Source: Alkalimarinus sediminis
GTDB lineage: Bacteria > Pseudomonadota > Gammaproteobacteria > Pseudomonadales > Oleiphilaceae
Reading direction: 5' to 3'
Assembly (NCBI RefSeq): GCF_026427595.1
Contig: NZ_CP101527.1
Location: forward strand, 3,591,001-3,655,000
Length of the DNA stretch: 64,000 nucleotides
Both the position numbers and the translations under genes were made by a program. This document shows positions 1-9,738 of the stretch, in pieces (position 1 is the stretch's first letter; each line of letters starts with the position of its first letter). A model generated the notes under the pieces. It had not been told where the DNA came from and did no database searches. It saw only the letters and a list, made by a program, of their open reading frames with translations.

Positions 1-1
1 A

Positions 2-391
2 CAGGCACAGCGATACCTCAATGAGAGAAAGCAATTTGGTCGCACACTGGCAAGCTTTCAGGCACTACAATTTAAACTAGCCGACATGGCCACAGAACTG
101 ATCGCAGCCAGACAAATGGTACACCTCGCAGCATGGAAGCTCGACCATAAAGACCCTGAAGCAACCGTCTACAGCGCTATGGCAAAACGCTTTGCGACAG
201 ATGTCTGTTTTAATATCTGTAACGAGGCGCTACAAATACATGGTGGTTATGGATATATCCGCGAATATCCATTAGAGCGGCACGTTCGAGATAGTCGAGT
301 ACATCAAATCTTAGAAGGCACTAACGAAATAATGCGCGTGATCATAGCGCGACGTTTATTAATGGAAGGCGCAACAGATATTATTAGATAA
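2..391 (+). CDS. acyl-CoA dehydrogenase, C-terminal part (probably isobutyryl-CoA dehydrogenase)
   Basis: The reading frame is open from base 2, so the gene is cut by the window edge and only about the last 129 residues are present. It shows the C-terminal helical domain of flavin acyl-CoA dehydrogenases: the RKQFG stretch near the start, IHGGYGY, and the closing EGTNEIMR motif. These enzymes oxidise an acyl-CoA to the 2-enoyl-CoA with FAD and pass electrons to ETF. The next three genes are the later steps of valine breakdown, so the substrate is inferred to be isobutyryl-CoA. The family call is firm; the substrate rests on context. Confidence 0.9.
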   Translation, partial: QAQRYLNERKQFGRTLASFQALQFKLADMATELIAARQMVHLAAWKLDHKDPEATVYSAMAKRFATDVCFNICNEALQIHGGYGYIREYPLERHVRDSRVHQILEGTNEIMRVIIARRLLMEGATDIIR

Positions 392-439
392 CCAAGCAAC
401 TTCCCGATTAACGAATAATGCTAAAGCAGGCTTGAAAAT

Positions 440-1225
440 ATGACTCCAGATACATCAAAACTACTCCTTGAGATTATCGAGCACACAGCGATCATTACCA
501 TTAACAACCCTCCCGCTAACACCTGGGATGGGGAAAGCCTTGCGGCACTAAAAACGCTTATTTTAAACCTGAATGAAGACCGAAATATCTACAGCCTGGT
601 CATTACAGGCCAAGGACAAAAGTTCTTCTCCGCCGGCGCTGACCTCAACTTGTTTGCCAGTGGCGATAAAGCCGTAGCAGAAGAGATGGGGAGAGTATTT
701 GGCGAAGCATTTGAAACACTCAGTCAATTCAGGGGCGTGTCGATTGCCGCCATTAACGGTTTTGCCATGGGTGGAGGTCTGGAGTGCGCATTGGCCTGTG
801 ATATTCGTATTGCCGAAGCCCAAGCCAAAATGGCGCTTCCCGAAGCAACTGTTGGCTTGCTCCCTTGTGCAGGCGGCACCCAAAACCTGCCATGGTTAGT
901 TGGCGAAGGCTGGGCAAAACGTATGATTCTTTGCGGTGAACGAGTAGATGCCAAACAAGCGCTTACCATTGGCCTGGTAGAAGAAGTCGTTGAACCAGGA
1001 GAAGCCCTAGAGGCTGCGTTAGCCCTAGCGAAAAAGGTTGCCAAACAAAGCCCCTCCTCTGTTGCCGCGTGTAAAACGCTGGTGCAAGCAGCCAGAAGTA
1101 ACCCGATGCAACAAGCACTTCCAACAGAGCGAACCCTATTTGTTGATCTATTCGATACCGAAGACCAGGCCGAAGGGGTAAATGCATTTTTAGAAAAGCG
1201 CACCCCCGCATGGAAAAACAAATAA
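440..1225 (+). CDS. enoyl-CoA hydratase/isomerase family protein
   Basis: A 261-residue crotonase-fold protein, the normal length for enoyl-CoA hydratase. The first oxyanion-hole segment FSAGADL is followed by GGGLE and then LPEATVGLLP and AGGTQ. Both catalytic glutamates of hydratases (in GGGLE and in PE) are present, supporting true hydratase activity. It lies 48 bp after the acyl-CoA dehydrogenase and 36 bp before 3-hydroxyisobutyryl-CoA hydrolase, so it probably hydrates methacrylyl-CoA in valine degradation. It would act in the cytoplasm as an oligomer like other family members. Substrate is inferred from the operon. Confidence 0.9.
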   Translation: MTPDTSKLLLEIIEHTAIITINNPPANTWDGESLAALKTLILNLNEDRNIYSLVITGQGQKFFSAGADLNLFASGDKAVAEEMGRVFGEAFETLSQFRGVSIAAINGFAMGGGLECALACDIRIAEAQAKMALPEATVGLLPCAGGTQNLPWLVGEGWAKRMILCGERVDAKQALTIGLVEEVVEPGEALEAALALAKKVAKQSPSSVAACKTLVQAARSNPMQQALPTERTLFVDLFDTEDQAEGVNAFLEKRTPAWKNK

Positions 1226-1261
1226 CACCGTTTATCAACAAAACAGGAAGGCACGTTAATT

Positions 1262-2386
1262 ATGAGCTCCAAACAACCTGTTATTTTTGAAGAGCAACCC
1301 GCTGCTAATGGCTGCGTTATTGGCGTTGCGACCCTTAATGCTGAGTCATCACTGAATGCATTGACCCTCGAAATGATAGACCTACTCACGGCTCAACTAA
1401 CAGAGTGGTCTATTAACGATAAATTAACCTGTGTTGTACTGCGAGGAGCAGGTGATAAATCATTCTGTGCGGGCGGCGACATCATTAAACTCTATGAATC
1501 GATGAAGCAGAGCCCAAATGGCCCTAACCCTTACGCTGAGAGTTTTTTTACCCGGGAATATAGTCTTGATTACTTAATTCATACCTACTCAAAGCCCATC
1601 ATCTGTATCGGCCAAGGTATCGTCATGGGTGGGGGCTTAGGGCTATTTGCAGGGGCTAGCCATCGAATCGTGACAGAGACCTCAAGAATCGCAATGCCCG
1701 AGATTACTATCGGGCTATTTCCAGATGTTGGCGGCACATGGTTCCTAAATAAGATGCCTGATAATTGTGGCCTCTATTTAGGCTTAACAGGGTCATCAAT
1801 CAATGCAACTGACGCCCTCTACCTCAACTTGGCTACTCACTTTATCGCTGCTGATAGCCGCACATCATTATTGAGTCAACTAAAAGAGGCCGACTGGGGC
1901 ATTGACAAAACAACCAATGCACAAGTCATCGATGACATATTGACGGTATTATCCGAAAACACACAATCGATTAAGCCCCTCGCTCAAGTTGAAACTCATA
2001 AAGAGGTCATCAAACAGGTCACCAGTCACCCATCACTGCCTGAAATCATTACGGCTATTACGTCGCTAGAAACTGAAGATAAATGGCTTCAAAAAGGTAT
2101 TTCAGCACTCAAGAATGGCTGCCCGACTACAGCAAAAATTGTCTATCATCAGATCACTCAAGGCCACGCACTATCCTTAAAAGAGGTGTTTCAAGAGGAG
2201 CTGATAATCGCTATTCAATGCACAAGGCACCCAGATTTTCTCGAGGGCATTCGTGCACTTCTAATTGATAAAGATTATACCCCAAAGTGGTTTTTTGCTG
2301 ATATTGAAAGCGTTACCGATGAATGGCTGAACCAGCATTTAACGCCGCCGTGGTCTGATAACCAACACCCACTTGAACAGCTATAA
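1262..2386 (+). CDS. 3-hydroxyisobutyryl-CoA hydrolase
   Basis: A 374-residue crotonase-superfamily protein with the long C-terminal extension typical of 3-hydroxyisobutyryl-CoA hydrolases. It has the oxyanion segment CAGGDI and the family signature PEITIGLFPDVGG, which carries the catalytic Glu and Asp. The GGG segment lacks the Glu used by hydratases. The reaction releases 3-hydroxyisobutyrate from its CoA thioester in valine catabolism. The ATG is preceded by AGGA at about 12 bp. It is the third gene of the isobutyryl-CoA operon and supplies the substrate of the dehydrogenase downstream. Confidence 0.92.
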   Translation: MSSKQPVIFEEQPAANGCVIGVATLNAESSLNALTLEMIDLLTAQLTEWSINDKLTCVVLRGAGDKSFCAGGDIIKLYESMKQSPNGPNPYAESFFTREYSLDYLIHTYSKPIICIGQGIVMGGGLGLFAGASHRIVTETSRIAMPEITIGLFPDVGGTWFLNKMPDNCGLYLGLTGSSINATDALYLNLATHFIAADSRTSLLSQLKEADWGIDKTTNAQVIDDILTVLSENTQSIKPLAQVETHKEVIKQVTSHPSLPEIITAITSLETEDKWLQKGISALKNGCPTTAKIVYHQITQGHALSLKEVFQEELIIAIQCTRHPDFLEGIRALLIDKDYTPKWFFADIESVTDEWLNQHLTPPWSDNQHPLEQL

Positions 2387-2434
2387 ATTAGTAACCACCT
2401 GAACGACTTTGAATTAGTAGCCACTTGAACGACT
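2386..2434. repeat. 26-bp tandem direct repeat between hydrolase and mmsB
   Basis: Two copies of the unit AATTAGTARCCACYTGAACG, offset by 26 bp, lie in the gap between the two genes. A weaker third match, CACTTGAACAG, sits in the 3' end of the hydrolase gene. Looks like local duplication; no function is evident. Confidence 0.6.
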
Positions 2435-2484
2435 GAAAATCAGCAAGATTGGAATGTGATTAGAACCCTAAAAGGATAACAACA

Positions 2485-3372
2485 ATGAAAAGCGTTGGTT
2501 TTATTGGCTTAGGCCATATGGGCGCCCCTATGGCACTCAATATACTTAAAGCAGACTTCAAATTAAAAGTGTTTGATTTGAACCCCTCGGCAGTGAGAAC
2601 ACTGTCAGATGCAGGCGCAACCACCGTCTCTTCGGCACTAGAAGCCGCTAATGACGTGGATGTTCTCATTACTATGCTGCCCTCCAGCCCACATGTTAAA
2701 CAGCTATATTTGGGTGAAGATGGCTTATTTGAAAATATATCCGGCCAACCATTAATTATTGACTGCAGCACCATCGCGCCCGATGCGGCCAAAGAAGTTG
2801 CCGAAGCGGCTAAACGAAGGGGGCTGGAGATGCTTGATGCACCCGTGTCAGGCGGTGTAGCAGGAGCAAGTGCAGGCACTCTAACATTTATCATTGGGGG
2901 CAAATCAGAAGCTCTAGAAAAGGGGCGGCCATTTTTCGAATGTATGGGCAAAAACATTTTTCATGCAGGAGGTAATGGGGCGGGACAAGTTGCAAAAATT
3001 TGCAACAATATGCTTTTAGCGGTCTTGATGGCAGGTACAGCAGAAGCACTGCAACTAGGCGTAAACAATGGCCTAGACCCTAAAGTGCTTTCAGACATTA
3101 TGAACAAGAGTTCAGGTAATAACTGGTGTTTAGATGTCTACAACCCCTACCCTGGCGTGATGGATAACGCACCGGCAGCAAGAGATTACGACGGTGGCTT
3201 TTTGGTAGATTTAATGAACAAAGATCTTGGGCTAGCAGCCGAAGCCATGCTGTCATCTAAATCATCTACACCATTGGGCTCTCTCGCCAAAAGTTTATAT
3301 GCCCTGCATGCCAGCAAGGGACATGGTGGACTCGACTTTTCAAGTATTCAAAAGCTATTTCAACCAGAGTAG
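2485..3372 (+). CDS. mmsB: 3-hydroxyisobutyrate dehydrogenase
   Basis: A 295-residue NAD-dependent beta-hydroxyacid dehydrogenase. The N-terminal Rossmann motif GLGHMGAPMA is followed by the substrate-binding DAPVSGGVAGA (about residues 119-129) and the catalytic-lysine segment GQVAKICNN (about residues 167-175). It oxidises 3-hydroxyisobutyrate to methylmalonate semialdehyde, the last step encoded here. AAGGA stands 9 bp before the ATG. The length and all key motifs match MmsB of other gammaproteobacteria. It closes the valine operon and is followed by a stem-loop terminator. Confidence 0.95.
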   Translation: MKSVGFIGLGHMGAPMALNILKADFKLKVFDLNPSAVRTLSDAGATTVSSALEAANDVDVLITMLPSSPHVKQLYLGEDGLFENISGQPLIIDCSTIAPDAAKEVAEAAKRRGLEMLDAPVSGGVAGASAGTLTFIIGGKSEALEKGRPFFECMGKNIFHAGGNGAGQVAKICNNMLLAVLMAGTAEALQLGVNNGLDPKVLSDIMNKSSGNNWCLDVYNPYPGVMDNAPAARDYDGGFLVDLMNKDLGLAAEAMLSSKSSTPLGSLAKSLYALHASKGHGGLDFSSIQKLFQPE

Positions 3373-3412
3373 AAACACTAGAGTAGGAACAATATAGATA
3401 CATTAGAGTAGA

Positions 3413-3446
3413 TACAAAAAAGGCGCTGCAATCCATGCAGCGCCTT
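3413..3446 (-). terminator. intrinsic terminator, best oriented for the minus-strand gene
   Basis: A perfect 10-bp stem (AAGGCGCTGC with GCAGCGCCTT, 3420-3446, 7-nt loop) is flanked on its left by a run of A. This gives a U-run for transcripts arriving on the minus strand from the DUF2914 gene. It may also stop mmsB transcripts. 3447-3666 holds no gene that I can support. Confidence 0.75.
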
Positions 3447-3666
3447 ACTTGTTTGGTGCTTCCTTTACCATTCCTTAGGTATCCGGCCATCCTGTTTACT
3501 TCCATGTCCGCATCCGTACGTTGCGATGTCGTCCTGATGTGAAACATAGTACTTAACCGAGCGGTTGTGCGATATAGTCAATCTCTCAAGTTCGTGTGCG
3601 ATATCTCTTACATTTGTAGAGCATACACTCTACTTCTGAGACAATTGCGTCGATATATACTTCATA

Positions 3667-4626
3667 TCAAGGTATTACACTAAACTGCGCAGTTACTAAC
3701 TCTTGCCCTCGACTGGTGGTAACTTTTACCTTCCAGTCACCTATCATATACTGGTCGATGAACTTGCTTGAAGAGGCTGATGTTTTATCACGCCTTACAT
3801 TAATTTTAACTCGGGCCATTTTTTCACCTGAAAGATACCAGTCATGATATAGCGTCTCTCCTTTAAGCCCTTCCATGCCGGTAAACAAAAAAACCTTGAT
3901 TAGCTTATCATCATTCATAGCAACCACATTACCTAACCGATCAATCGGCTCGCGTTGTTTCACGCCTCGAGTCAGTTGAGCCTTAACAATGCGATCAGAC
4001 TCGATCACAATAGGGTCAACCAATACATTATCACTGATACCGGCTTTAGGAGTCGCTATAGCAGAACCATTTGAGCCGACACCACCTTGATTAGCCATAC
4101 TGCTTTCTCTGACACTAAGGTTTACCGTTTTGGCAGACAAAACCTTAGGCTCAACCGTTTTTTCGATGTGGGTGTCAGCGGGTGCAGGTGTTTCATTGGC
4201 CCCATCGCTATTAACAGCGACTTCCATAACCACTGACTCTTGCGCCTTATTTGAGGGCTGAGCAAGTTCTGTATCTGACGAAACCAGCGGGCTCTTTTGT
4301 TCTGCTGTCGTTCCTTGTTCTGCTGTCGTTCCTTGTTCTGCTATAGACGGCTGATCAGCTGTTGGCAGCGTACGTTCATCGGTGGAGTCGGCCTCAATAG
4401 AAGTAGGCGCAGAAGTAGTCTCGAAGGGTAACGGCTCACCAACTGATTCTTCAGCGCTGAACAATGACCATGCTCCCCATATCAACACGACTAACAACAC
4501 TACAGCACCGACAGCAACGGTGATCACTCTATCCCAGCGGATAGCAGTCTCTTCTACCAACTGATACTCGTCACTTTTGTCGATCTCTTTTAGGTTGTTA
4601 ATTCGAATAACTAATTTCTTTGACAT
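3667..4626 (-). CDS. DUF2914 domain-containing membrane protein
   Basis: The start is taken at the ATG at 4626 (MSKKLVIRINN); a TTG eight codons upstream is possible. One transmembrane helix at about residues 37-56 follows a short cytoplasmic N-terminus. A low-complexity Ser/Thr/Glu/Gln linker with tandem AEQGTT repeats comes next. The last 100 residues match DUF2914, with paired motifs HDWYLSGE, SSSKFIDQ and GDWKVKVTTSRGQ. The architecture suggests an inner-membrane anchor with a periplasmic C-terminal domain. The biochemical role of DUF2914 is unknown. It is followed by the stem-loop at 3413-3446. Confidence 0.8.
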   Translation of the reverse strand: MSKKLVIRINNLKEIDKSDEYQLVEETAIRWDRVITVAVGAVVLLVVLIWGAWSLFSAEESVGEPLPFETTSAPTSIEADSTDERTLPTADQPSIAEQGTTAEQGTTAEQKSPLVSSDTELAQPSNKAQESVVMEVAVNSDGANETPAPADTHIEKTVEPKVLSAKTVNLSVRESSMANQGGVGSNGSAIATPKAGISDNVLVDPIVIESDRIVKAQLTRGVKQREPIDRLGNVVAMNDDKLIKVFLFTGMEGLKGETLYHDWYLSGEKMARVKINVRRDKTSASSSKFIDQYMIGDWKVKVTTSRGQELVTAQFSVIP

Positions 4627-4740
4627 AGTCTTATGTTCAGTTCTGCTCAAATAATAAAAAGTAGTAAAAAATCTGGCGGCATTATACGGGTGAAAAGTGG
4701 CGAGGGGTAATTACTATAGGGGTAATCACTATATAGTTAT

Positions 4741-4790
4741 GCGCCTCTACTTCTAAGTGCGAGCCTCTGCTTCTAAGTGCGAGCCTCGAC
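4741..4790. repeat. 20-bp tandem repeat, about 2.5 copies
   Basis: Units of the form GCCTCTACTTCTAAGTGCGA repeat at a 20-bp spacing between the DUF2914 and ankyrin genes. No gene overlaps them and no function is visible. Confidence 0.6.
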
Positions 4791-4875
4791 TATCAAACCA
4801 TGGCAGTAGTCCCGTATCGCTCTGCAACGAAGCGTTGGAGCACTTTACCGATATAGTAAAATGCTCATTTGAGCG

Positions 4876-5601
4876 CTACGAGTTGGCGCCGGACTGAACT
4901 AACAGCATTTCTAGGTCAGATAAACCATTTTCTTGAGCGATTTTTAATGCGGTAGTCCCACTCTCATCGCTGTAGTTAACATCTGCACCAGCGGCAATTA
5001 CAACCTGAGCCAACAATAAGTCATTATTCTTAACAATATGCATCAACAACGACTTACCTTCAGGGGTAACATTTACATCTGCACCCGCTTTCAGTAGTGT
5101 TTTAACCGTGGTTAAGTGGCCTTTATAACTGGCTAATGCTATTGCAGATTGCCCCTCAGAATCAGCATAGTTAACCTCCGCGCCGGCCGCTAACATGGCT
5201 TTCACGACTCGGTTATCGGCTCGCTCAGAGGCCTTCATTAGAAGCGATGTTTCACCTGCATTAAACCCTTTATTAGGGTTTGCCCCGACACTCATTAAAT
5301 AAAGCGCAGATATCTGCTGGTTTTTATCTACCGCATAAGTTAGCGCAGTACCTTCTGGCGTTTGGGTGTTTACATTGCTGCCGCTACCGATAAGGTCTTG
5401 TAGCTCAGCGAGGTCACCTTCGGCGGCTGCGAGCATTAACGGGGTTGGCTTATCTGCAGTCTCATTATTATTTGCAGATACCTCTGATGATGTGGCTTCA
5501 ACACTATTAGCCTCATCTGAGTTTCCTGACATTGTGCCGCAACCGGTAAAAGTTCCAACAAGTGCCACTGCCAGTATTACGTTTGTTATTTTAATCGTCA
5601 T
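4876..5601 (-). CDS. ankyrin-repeat lipoprotein
   Basis: About 241 residues. The start is placed at the ATG at 5601 (MTIKITNV); an ATG three codons upstream is also possible. The signal sequence ends in a lipobox-like TFTGC, predicting lipidation. A Ser/Glu/Asn-rich linker precedes at least five ankyrin repeats from about residue 55 to the end, recognisable from TPLMLAAAEGDLAEL, ETSLLMKAS, QSAIALASYKGHL and TALKIAQENGLSDLEML. It is probably an envelope-anchored protein-binding scaffold. No partner can be inferred from the neighbours. Confidence 0.85.
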   Translation of the reverse strand: MTIKITNVILAVALVGTFTGCGTMSGNSDEANSVEATSSEVSANNNETADKPTPLMLAAAEGDLAELQDLIGSGSNVNTQTPEGTALTYAVDKNQQISALYLMSVGANPNKGFNAGETSLLMKASERADNRVVKAMLAAGAEVNYADSEGQSAIALASYKGHLTTVKTLLKAGADVNVTPEGKSLLMHIVKNNDLLLAQVVIAAGADVNYSDESGTTALKIAQENGLSDLEMLLVQSGANS

Positions 5602-5817
5602 AGTTCTCATCCGTGATGATTGTAGTAATCGTCAAGTGCCATTCTTCCCGAATTAGGCTAAATGGTAAAGTCTGTTGGTCACAGTTATGATATTTTCTGA
5701 GTTATATTGCAGTTCTAGTGACCGATTTTGACCTTTCTGACGTACAATACAGCCCAAACAGCGACACGAGCTAACCAAAATACATCCAATCAGCGATAAC
5801 AAGAGATCAATTTTTAG

Positions 5818-8058
5818 ATGCAACTGACTCATGAGCAAGAAGCAATTATAGAAACTGGCTTCGAACATTGTGTAATTACAGCAGTTGCGGGTAGTGGCAA
5901 AACCACCACATTAGCCCATCGCATAAAACACCTGCTCAATGAAGGGCACGACCCTCAGCGGCTGCTTATTCTAATGTTCAACCGCAGCGCCCGTGAAGAC
6001 TTCGCAAAAAAACTAAGCCGTGTGATTAACACGCCTTCAATCGGCCTACCCGAGATCAGAACCTATCACTCGATGGGCTATCGCCTCTATAAACGGTTTA
6101 TTAACGAAGGATATCTTGCCCCTATTCAATCTGATGTACTGCAAGAGCATGAGATTCACTATCAGGTTTGGCGTCTTATCACTCAACTCGCCCCACAATC
6201 ATTGCAAGATGAAATTAAGCGCAGCAAGAAAGAGCATGTCGAAACCGCTTCTAACTTTATTGATTTGGTTAAATCGACCCTTTCATCCACTGAAATAGTA
6301 TTCGAAGAGTTGGGGATCACCGATAAGTACCGTTATTTGATCGAGCTTTATGATCGTTTCGAGCAATGGCGCAAACAAGAGCGACGAATAACCTACGCCG
6401 ATATGCTCTATGAGCCAGTCATGGCGATTCATCAAAATCCAGCCTTACAGATGTTGGTCAGCAACAAGATGGATATAATCTTGGTCGATGAATACCAAGA
6501 CACCAACGAAATACAGCACCTGTTACTTAAGTACATTGCCGGCACCCGAGCACGGGTGACGGTTGTAGGCGACCCCGACCAAACCATTTATGAGTTTAGA
6601 GGCGCACGTCCTGAATTTATTCTTAACCGTTTTGCTGAAGAGTTTGAAAGCCCAAAAGAGCTAACCCTCTCTTACACTTTTCGCTACGGTCACAAGATCG
6701 CGCTACTAGCCAACCATTTAATTAGTTTTAACAAAGGCCGCAAAGACGTTATTTGTCACTCTCACCCCAGCACGCCTGCAACCGAAATCACCCAACACAG
6801 CTCTACAGACGATGCTCGTTTTATTGCCGATTACGCCAAACAACTGGCCAGTGAAGGCGGTAATCTTAACGATGTCGCTGTGCTTTTTCGCGTTTGGAGC
6901 CAAAGCGTACAGATAGAGCTTCAACTTTTGGAGCAGCAAGTCCCCTACAAAATAGACCGTGCCCGAGGCGCTCTGTTTACACGAGAAGTGCAAACCATTA
7001 GTGCGATACTAGAGCTAGCCGCGGGCCGTTTTGCTGCTATGCCAGCCGTTGACAGGCAACAACGATTTGAACAGATACTGCGCTTTCCGCACATCGGTTT
7101 AAAAGAGTTTCAGCTACGGCAAATTTGCCAAGCCTTAGCTGAACAGCCAACCGGATGGGGAACCATACTCGAACAAATGAAATTGCCAGATCTGAAAAAG
7201 ATTCAATCCATCAAGATTGACCGAACAGCCAAGTTGTTTAGACGACTTGAAGGCAAGTCGGGCAGCGCTTCCAGTATTGTTCGTTTTTATGTTCAGGAGT
7301 CTGACCTTTACGAAGGCATTCGCAGCCTAGCCATGACTCACGAGTCGGCAGAGGAGCGTATCGGTACCGTAAAAGGCGTCATTCGCTACCTTCACTCTCT
7401 CAACCTACCTCCTGAAGAAACCTTAATTCACCTTGATGAATTGAGAGCCAGAGCCGGCAAGCAAAACAATGAAGCGGGGTTATTGCTATCCACAATGCAT
7501 CGTACCAAAGGCCTTGAATGGCCCATTGTGATTATTCCCGGGATGATGGATAAGTTCTTACCCTATACCCTGCGCACCAGCAACGACATGCAGTCATTAA
7601 TGGAGAGTGAACGCCGCCTGTTATATGTGGCAATGACGCGCACTATTAACCACCTACACTTGCTCGTACCACCGACCATGGAACAAGGAGGCTCCGCAAC
7701 CAGCGAATTAATGCCAAGTCGCTTTGTTAAAGAGATGCGCTTTGACCTTTGTGACGAACTAGGTGAAAAATTACTGCCTGCGGATAGTCAATCCGAACTA
7801 ACGCTTAATCATGCTCCCACCAAAATTGCACGCCGCTATGCAGAGCTAAAACAGGTCACGCTTAAACAACTTGATAAACCCACAACCAAACAAAATGATG
7901 AACCTCCCACATGGCACCACGATGCCATCCACCATGCCATATTTGGGGATGGCAATGTTATCGGTGAGGATGATCGTTCGTTTAAGGTAAAATTTGAAGA
8001 TGGGAAGGTGATGGATTTCAGTAAAAAGAGTGCACATCTATACTTTAGTAAGCGCTAA
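5818..8058 (+). CDS. UvrD/Rep-family ATP-dependent DNA helicase
   Basis: A 746-residue superfamily 1A helicase. Motif I is AGSGKTTT (about residues 25-32), motif II DEYQDT (about 223-228), motif III GDPDQTIYEFRGA, motif V near TMHRTKGLEWP and motif VI VAMTRTINHLHL. The C-terminal 45 residues (HAIFGDGNVIGEDD onward) resemble the small beta-barrel tail seen at the end of UvrD and PcrA proteins. It should unwind DNA 3' to 5' in repair or restart of replication. It is a stand-alone gene, and its difference from classical UvrD (shorter domain insertions) suggests a paralogue rather than UvrD itself. Confidence 0.88.
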   Translation: MQLTHEQEAIIETGFEHCVITAVAGSGKTTTLAHRIKHLLNEGHDPQRLLILMFNRSAREDFAKKLSRVINTPSIGLPEIRTYHSMGYRLYKRFINEGYLAPIQSDVLQEHEIHYQVWRLITQLAPQSLQDEIKRSKKEHVETASNFIDLVKSTLSSTEIVFEELGITDKYRYLIELYDRFEQWRKQERRITYADMLYEPVMAIHQNPALQMLVSNKMDIILVDEYQDTNEIQHLLLKYIAGTRARVTVVGDPDQTIYEFRGARPEFILNRFAEEFESPKELTLSYTFRYGHKIALLANHLISFNKGRKDVICHSHPSTPATEITQHSSTDDARFIADYAKQLASEGGNLNDVAVLFRVWSQSVQIELQLLEQQVPYKIDRARGALFTREVQTISAILELAAGRFAAMPAVDRQQRFEQILRFPHIGLKEFQLRQICQALAEQPTGWGTILEQMKLPDLKKIQSIKIDRTAKLFRRLEGKSGSASSIVRFYVQESDLYEGIRSLAMTHESAEERIGTVKGVIRYLHSLNLPPEETLIHLDELRARAGKQNNEAGLLLSTMHRTKGLEWPIVIIPGMMDKFLPYTLRTSNDMQSLMESERRLLYVAMTRTINHLHLLVPPTMEQGGSATSELMPSRFVKEMRFDLCDELGEKLLPADSQSELTLNHAPTKIARRYAELKQVTLKQLDKPTTKQNDEPPTWHHDAIHHAIFGDGNVIGEDDRSFKVKFEDGKVMDFSKKSAHLYFSKR

Positions 8059-8162
8059 TCACCCGTCGACTAGACCTAGCAAGCCGGTTTAGATGCCGCT
8101 TTTACTAGTGTTTACCCCTTTCATCTGACATTATTAGCTAGGTTTCGATTACAAAAACAAGA

Positions 8163-9614
8163 TTGTCTGTGAGTTACCATTACGTGAATAAGCACTGCCA
8201 CTATCACCCTACATCACCAGCAAAATGGCATTGTCAGGAGTGTATGACCTTCTTCTGCAAGACTTGCATGCCTGATGCTAACGAGTCCAAACAGCAAGGG
8301 ATCTGTCCCAAATGCAGCACCAACTTGCGCTATCAAGGCGCGGCAAACGATGTCGAACCATTTTGGACGCGCATCGGGGCATTCTTCGCCTACCCGTTTG
8401 CAGTTGACCCGATGGTGCTGATAGCGGTCTGCACATTTGTGCCGATATTTTTGGGTCAAAACCTATTCGGACTACTCGGTGCATTCTTACTCTTCTGCAT
8501 CCTCACCAAGTATGTGTATAGCATTGTTGAACATACCTCAGAAGGACATATGACACCTCCCACCTTTGCGTCTGCCTTCACCGGAGACGGCATGGGGATC
8601 ATCTTTCAGCAGATCGGTGTCTTTATTCTAATGGGGCTGATTATTGTCGGTGCAGGGCATCTAGGAGGCCCCGTGTTAGCCGTTATAGTCTCTGGCTTTT
8701 TGCTTTTGAGCTTTCCCGCCAGCGTTATCATCTTGGCATTGGAAAAAAATATCGCAGATGCGGTAAACCCTTTACGGCAGTTGGCTTTAATGGGTGCTAT
8801 AGGCTGGCCCTACATGGTGCTCTATGCTCATTTAGTGTTATTGTTTTTTGCTCTTTCAGCCGTCCAAGACTTCGTCAACCAGCATTTCCCATTAATAATC
8901 GCCAACCCTATTTCAGGATTTTTGTTTAGTTATTTTATGGTAATTATATTTCATCTTTTAGGGTACATACTGTTTCAGTATCAGGATAAGCTAGGGTACG
9001 CAGCTGACGTGCAAGATGACGAGCCCGCCCCTGCTTCGATAGCGCCAAATCGCAGTTTACGAGTGGATGCCGATATTGATATCAACTTAAAAGAAGGTCG
9101 TTATGATGCAGTACTAGGTATTCTTGAAGAACAGCTCAAGAAAAACCCCAACAACATCATCAGGCGAGAACAACTCTTTAAACTATTATGGGCCAGTCAC
9201 AACCTAGAGAAGCTAAGCAGATACGCTCAACCTATTTTGAGACTGTTTGTGAGCAACAACACGCCAGACAAATCTGCTCTATTGCTAAAGTCGCTACTCA
9301 AACATAATCCTGACTTCCAACTACAAGACCCTGAGCTTATCTTTCAGCTTACTCAGCAGCTCTACCATCAAGGCGAATACCGACTTATATTGGTAATCGT
9401 TAAAGATATGCACAAACGATTTGATGATTTCGACAGACTCCCAGACACCTATCTGGTAGTGGTCAAAACACTGGCCAATGGCCTGCAACAGTGGGATAAA
9501 GCTGCTAAATACCTGATGTTTGTAAAACAGAAGTTTGCAGATCACCCCTCTCAGAGCAAACTACCAGACTATTTAGCTGACGTAGCAGCTCACAGGCGCC
9601 TAGAGTTTGGTTAG
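8163..9614 (+). CDS. B-box-like zinc-finger multipass membrane protein
   Basis: 483 residues. The start is uncertain: TTG at 8163 or GTG at 8169. The N-terminus carries clustered Cys/His ligands (CHYHP, CQEC, CKTC, CPKC) like a B-box zinc finger. About six hydrophobic segments follow between residues 80 and 275. The remaining 190 residues are soluble and helical, with a TPR-like character (EGRYDAVLGILEEQLKKNP). I do not recognise a named family with a known role. It is an inner-membrane protein with cytoplasmic metal-binding and repeat domains, and is transcribed alone. Confidence 0.7.
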   Translation: MSVSYHYVNKHCHYHPTSPAKWHCQECMTFFCKTCMPDANESKQQGICPKCSTNLRYQGAANDVEPFWTRIGAFFAYPFAVDPMVLIAVCTFVPIFLGQNLFGLLGAFLLFCILTKYVYSIVEHTSEGHMTPPTFASAFTGDGMGIIFQQIGVFILMGLIIVGAGHLGGPVLAVIVSGFLLLSFPASVIILALEKNIADAVNPLRQLALMGAIGWPYMVLYAHLVLLFFALSAVQDFVNQHFPLIIANPISGFLFSYFMVIIFHLLGYILFQYQDKLGYAADVQDDEPAPASIAPNRSLRVDADIDINLKEGRYDAVLGILEEQLKKNPNNIIRREQLFKLLWASHNLEKLSRYAQPILRLFVSNNTPDKSALLLKSLLKHNPDFQLQDPELIFQLTQQLYHQGEYRLILVIVKDMHKRFDDFDRLPDTYLVVVKTLANGLQQWDKAAKYLMFVKQKFADHPSQSKLPDYLADVAAHRRLEFG

Positions 9615-9738
9615 CAGCAAGCAGCTGGTCATTTCCCGCTAAAGAGCGTTTATATGGGCTCCTCAACAAGTAGGAGCGGTTCTTAGCCGCGAAACGATGC
9701 AGCTAAGTACAAACGGTGTCGCTAAATTATTGGCGAAC

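Noticed and set aside
9640-9700. REP-like element near AGGAGCGGTTCTTAGCCGCG
   Set aside because: A similar word occurs near 60440, but no clear paired repeat or RAYT gene is in the window.
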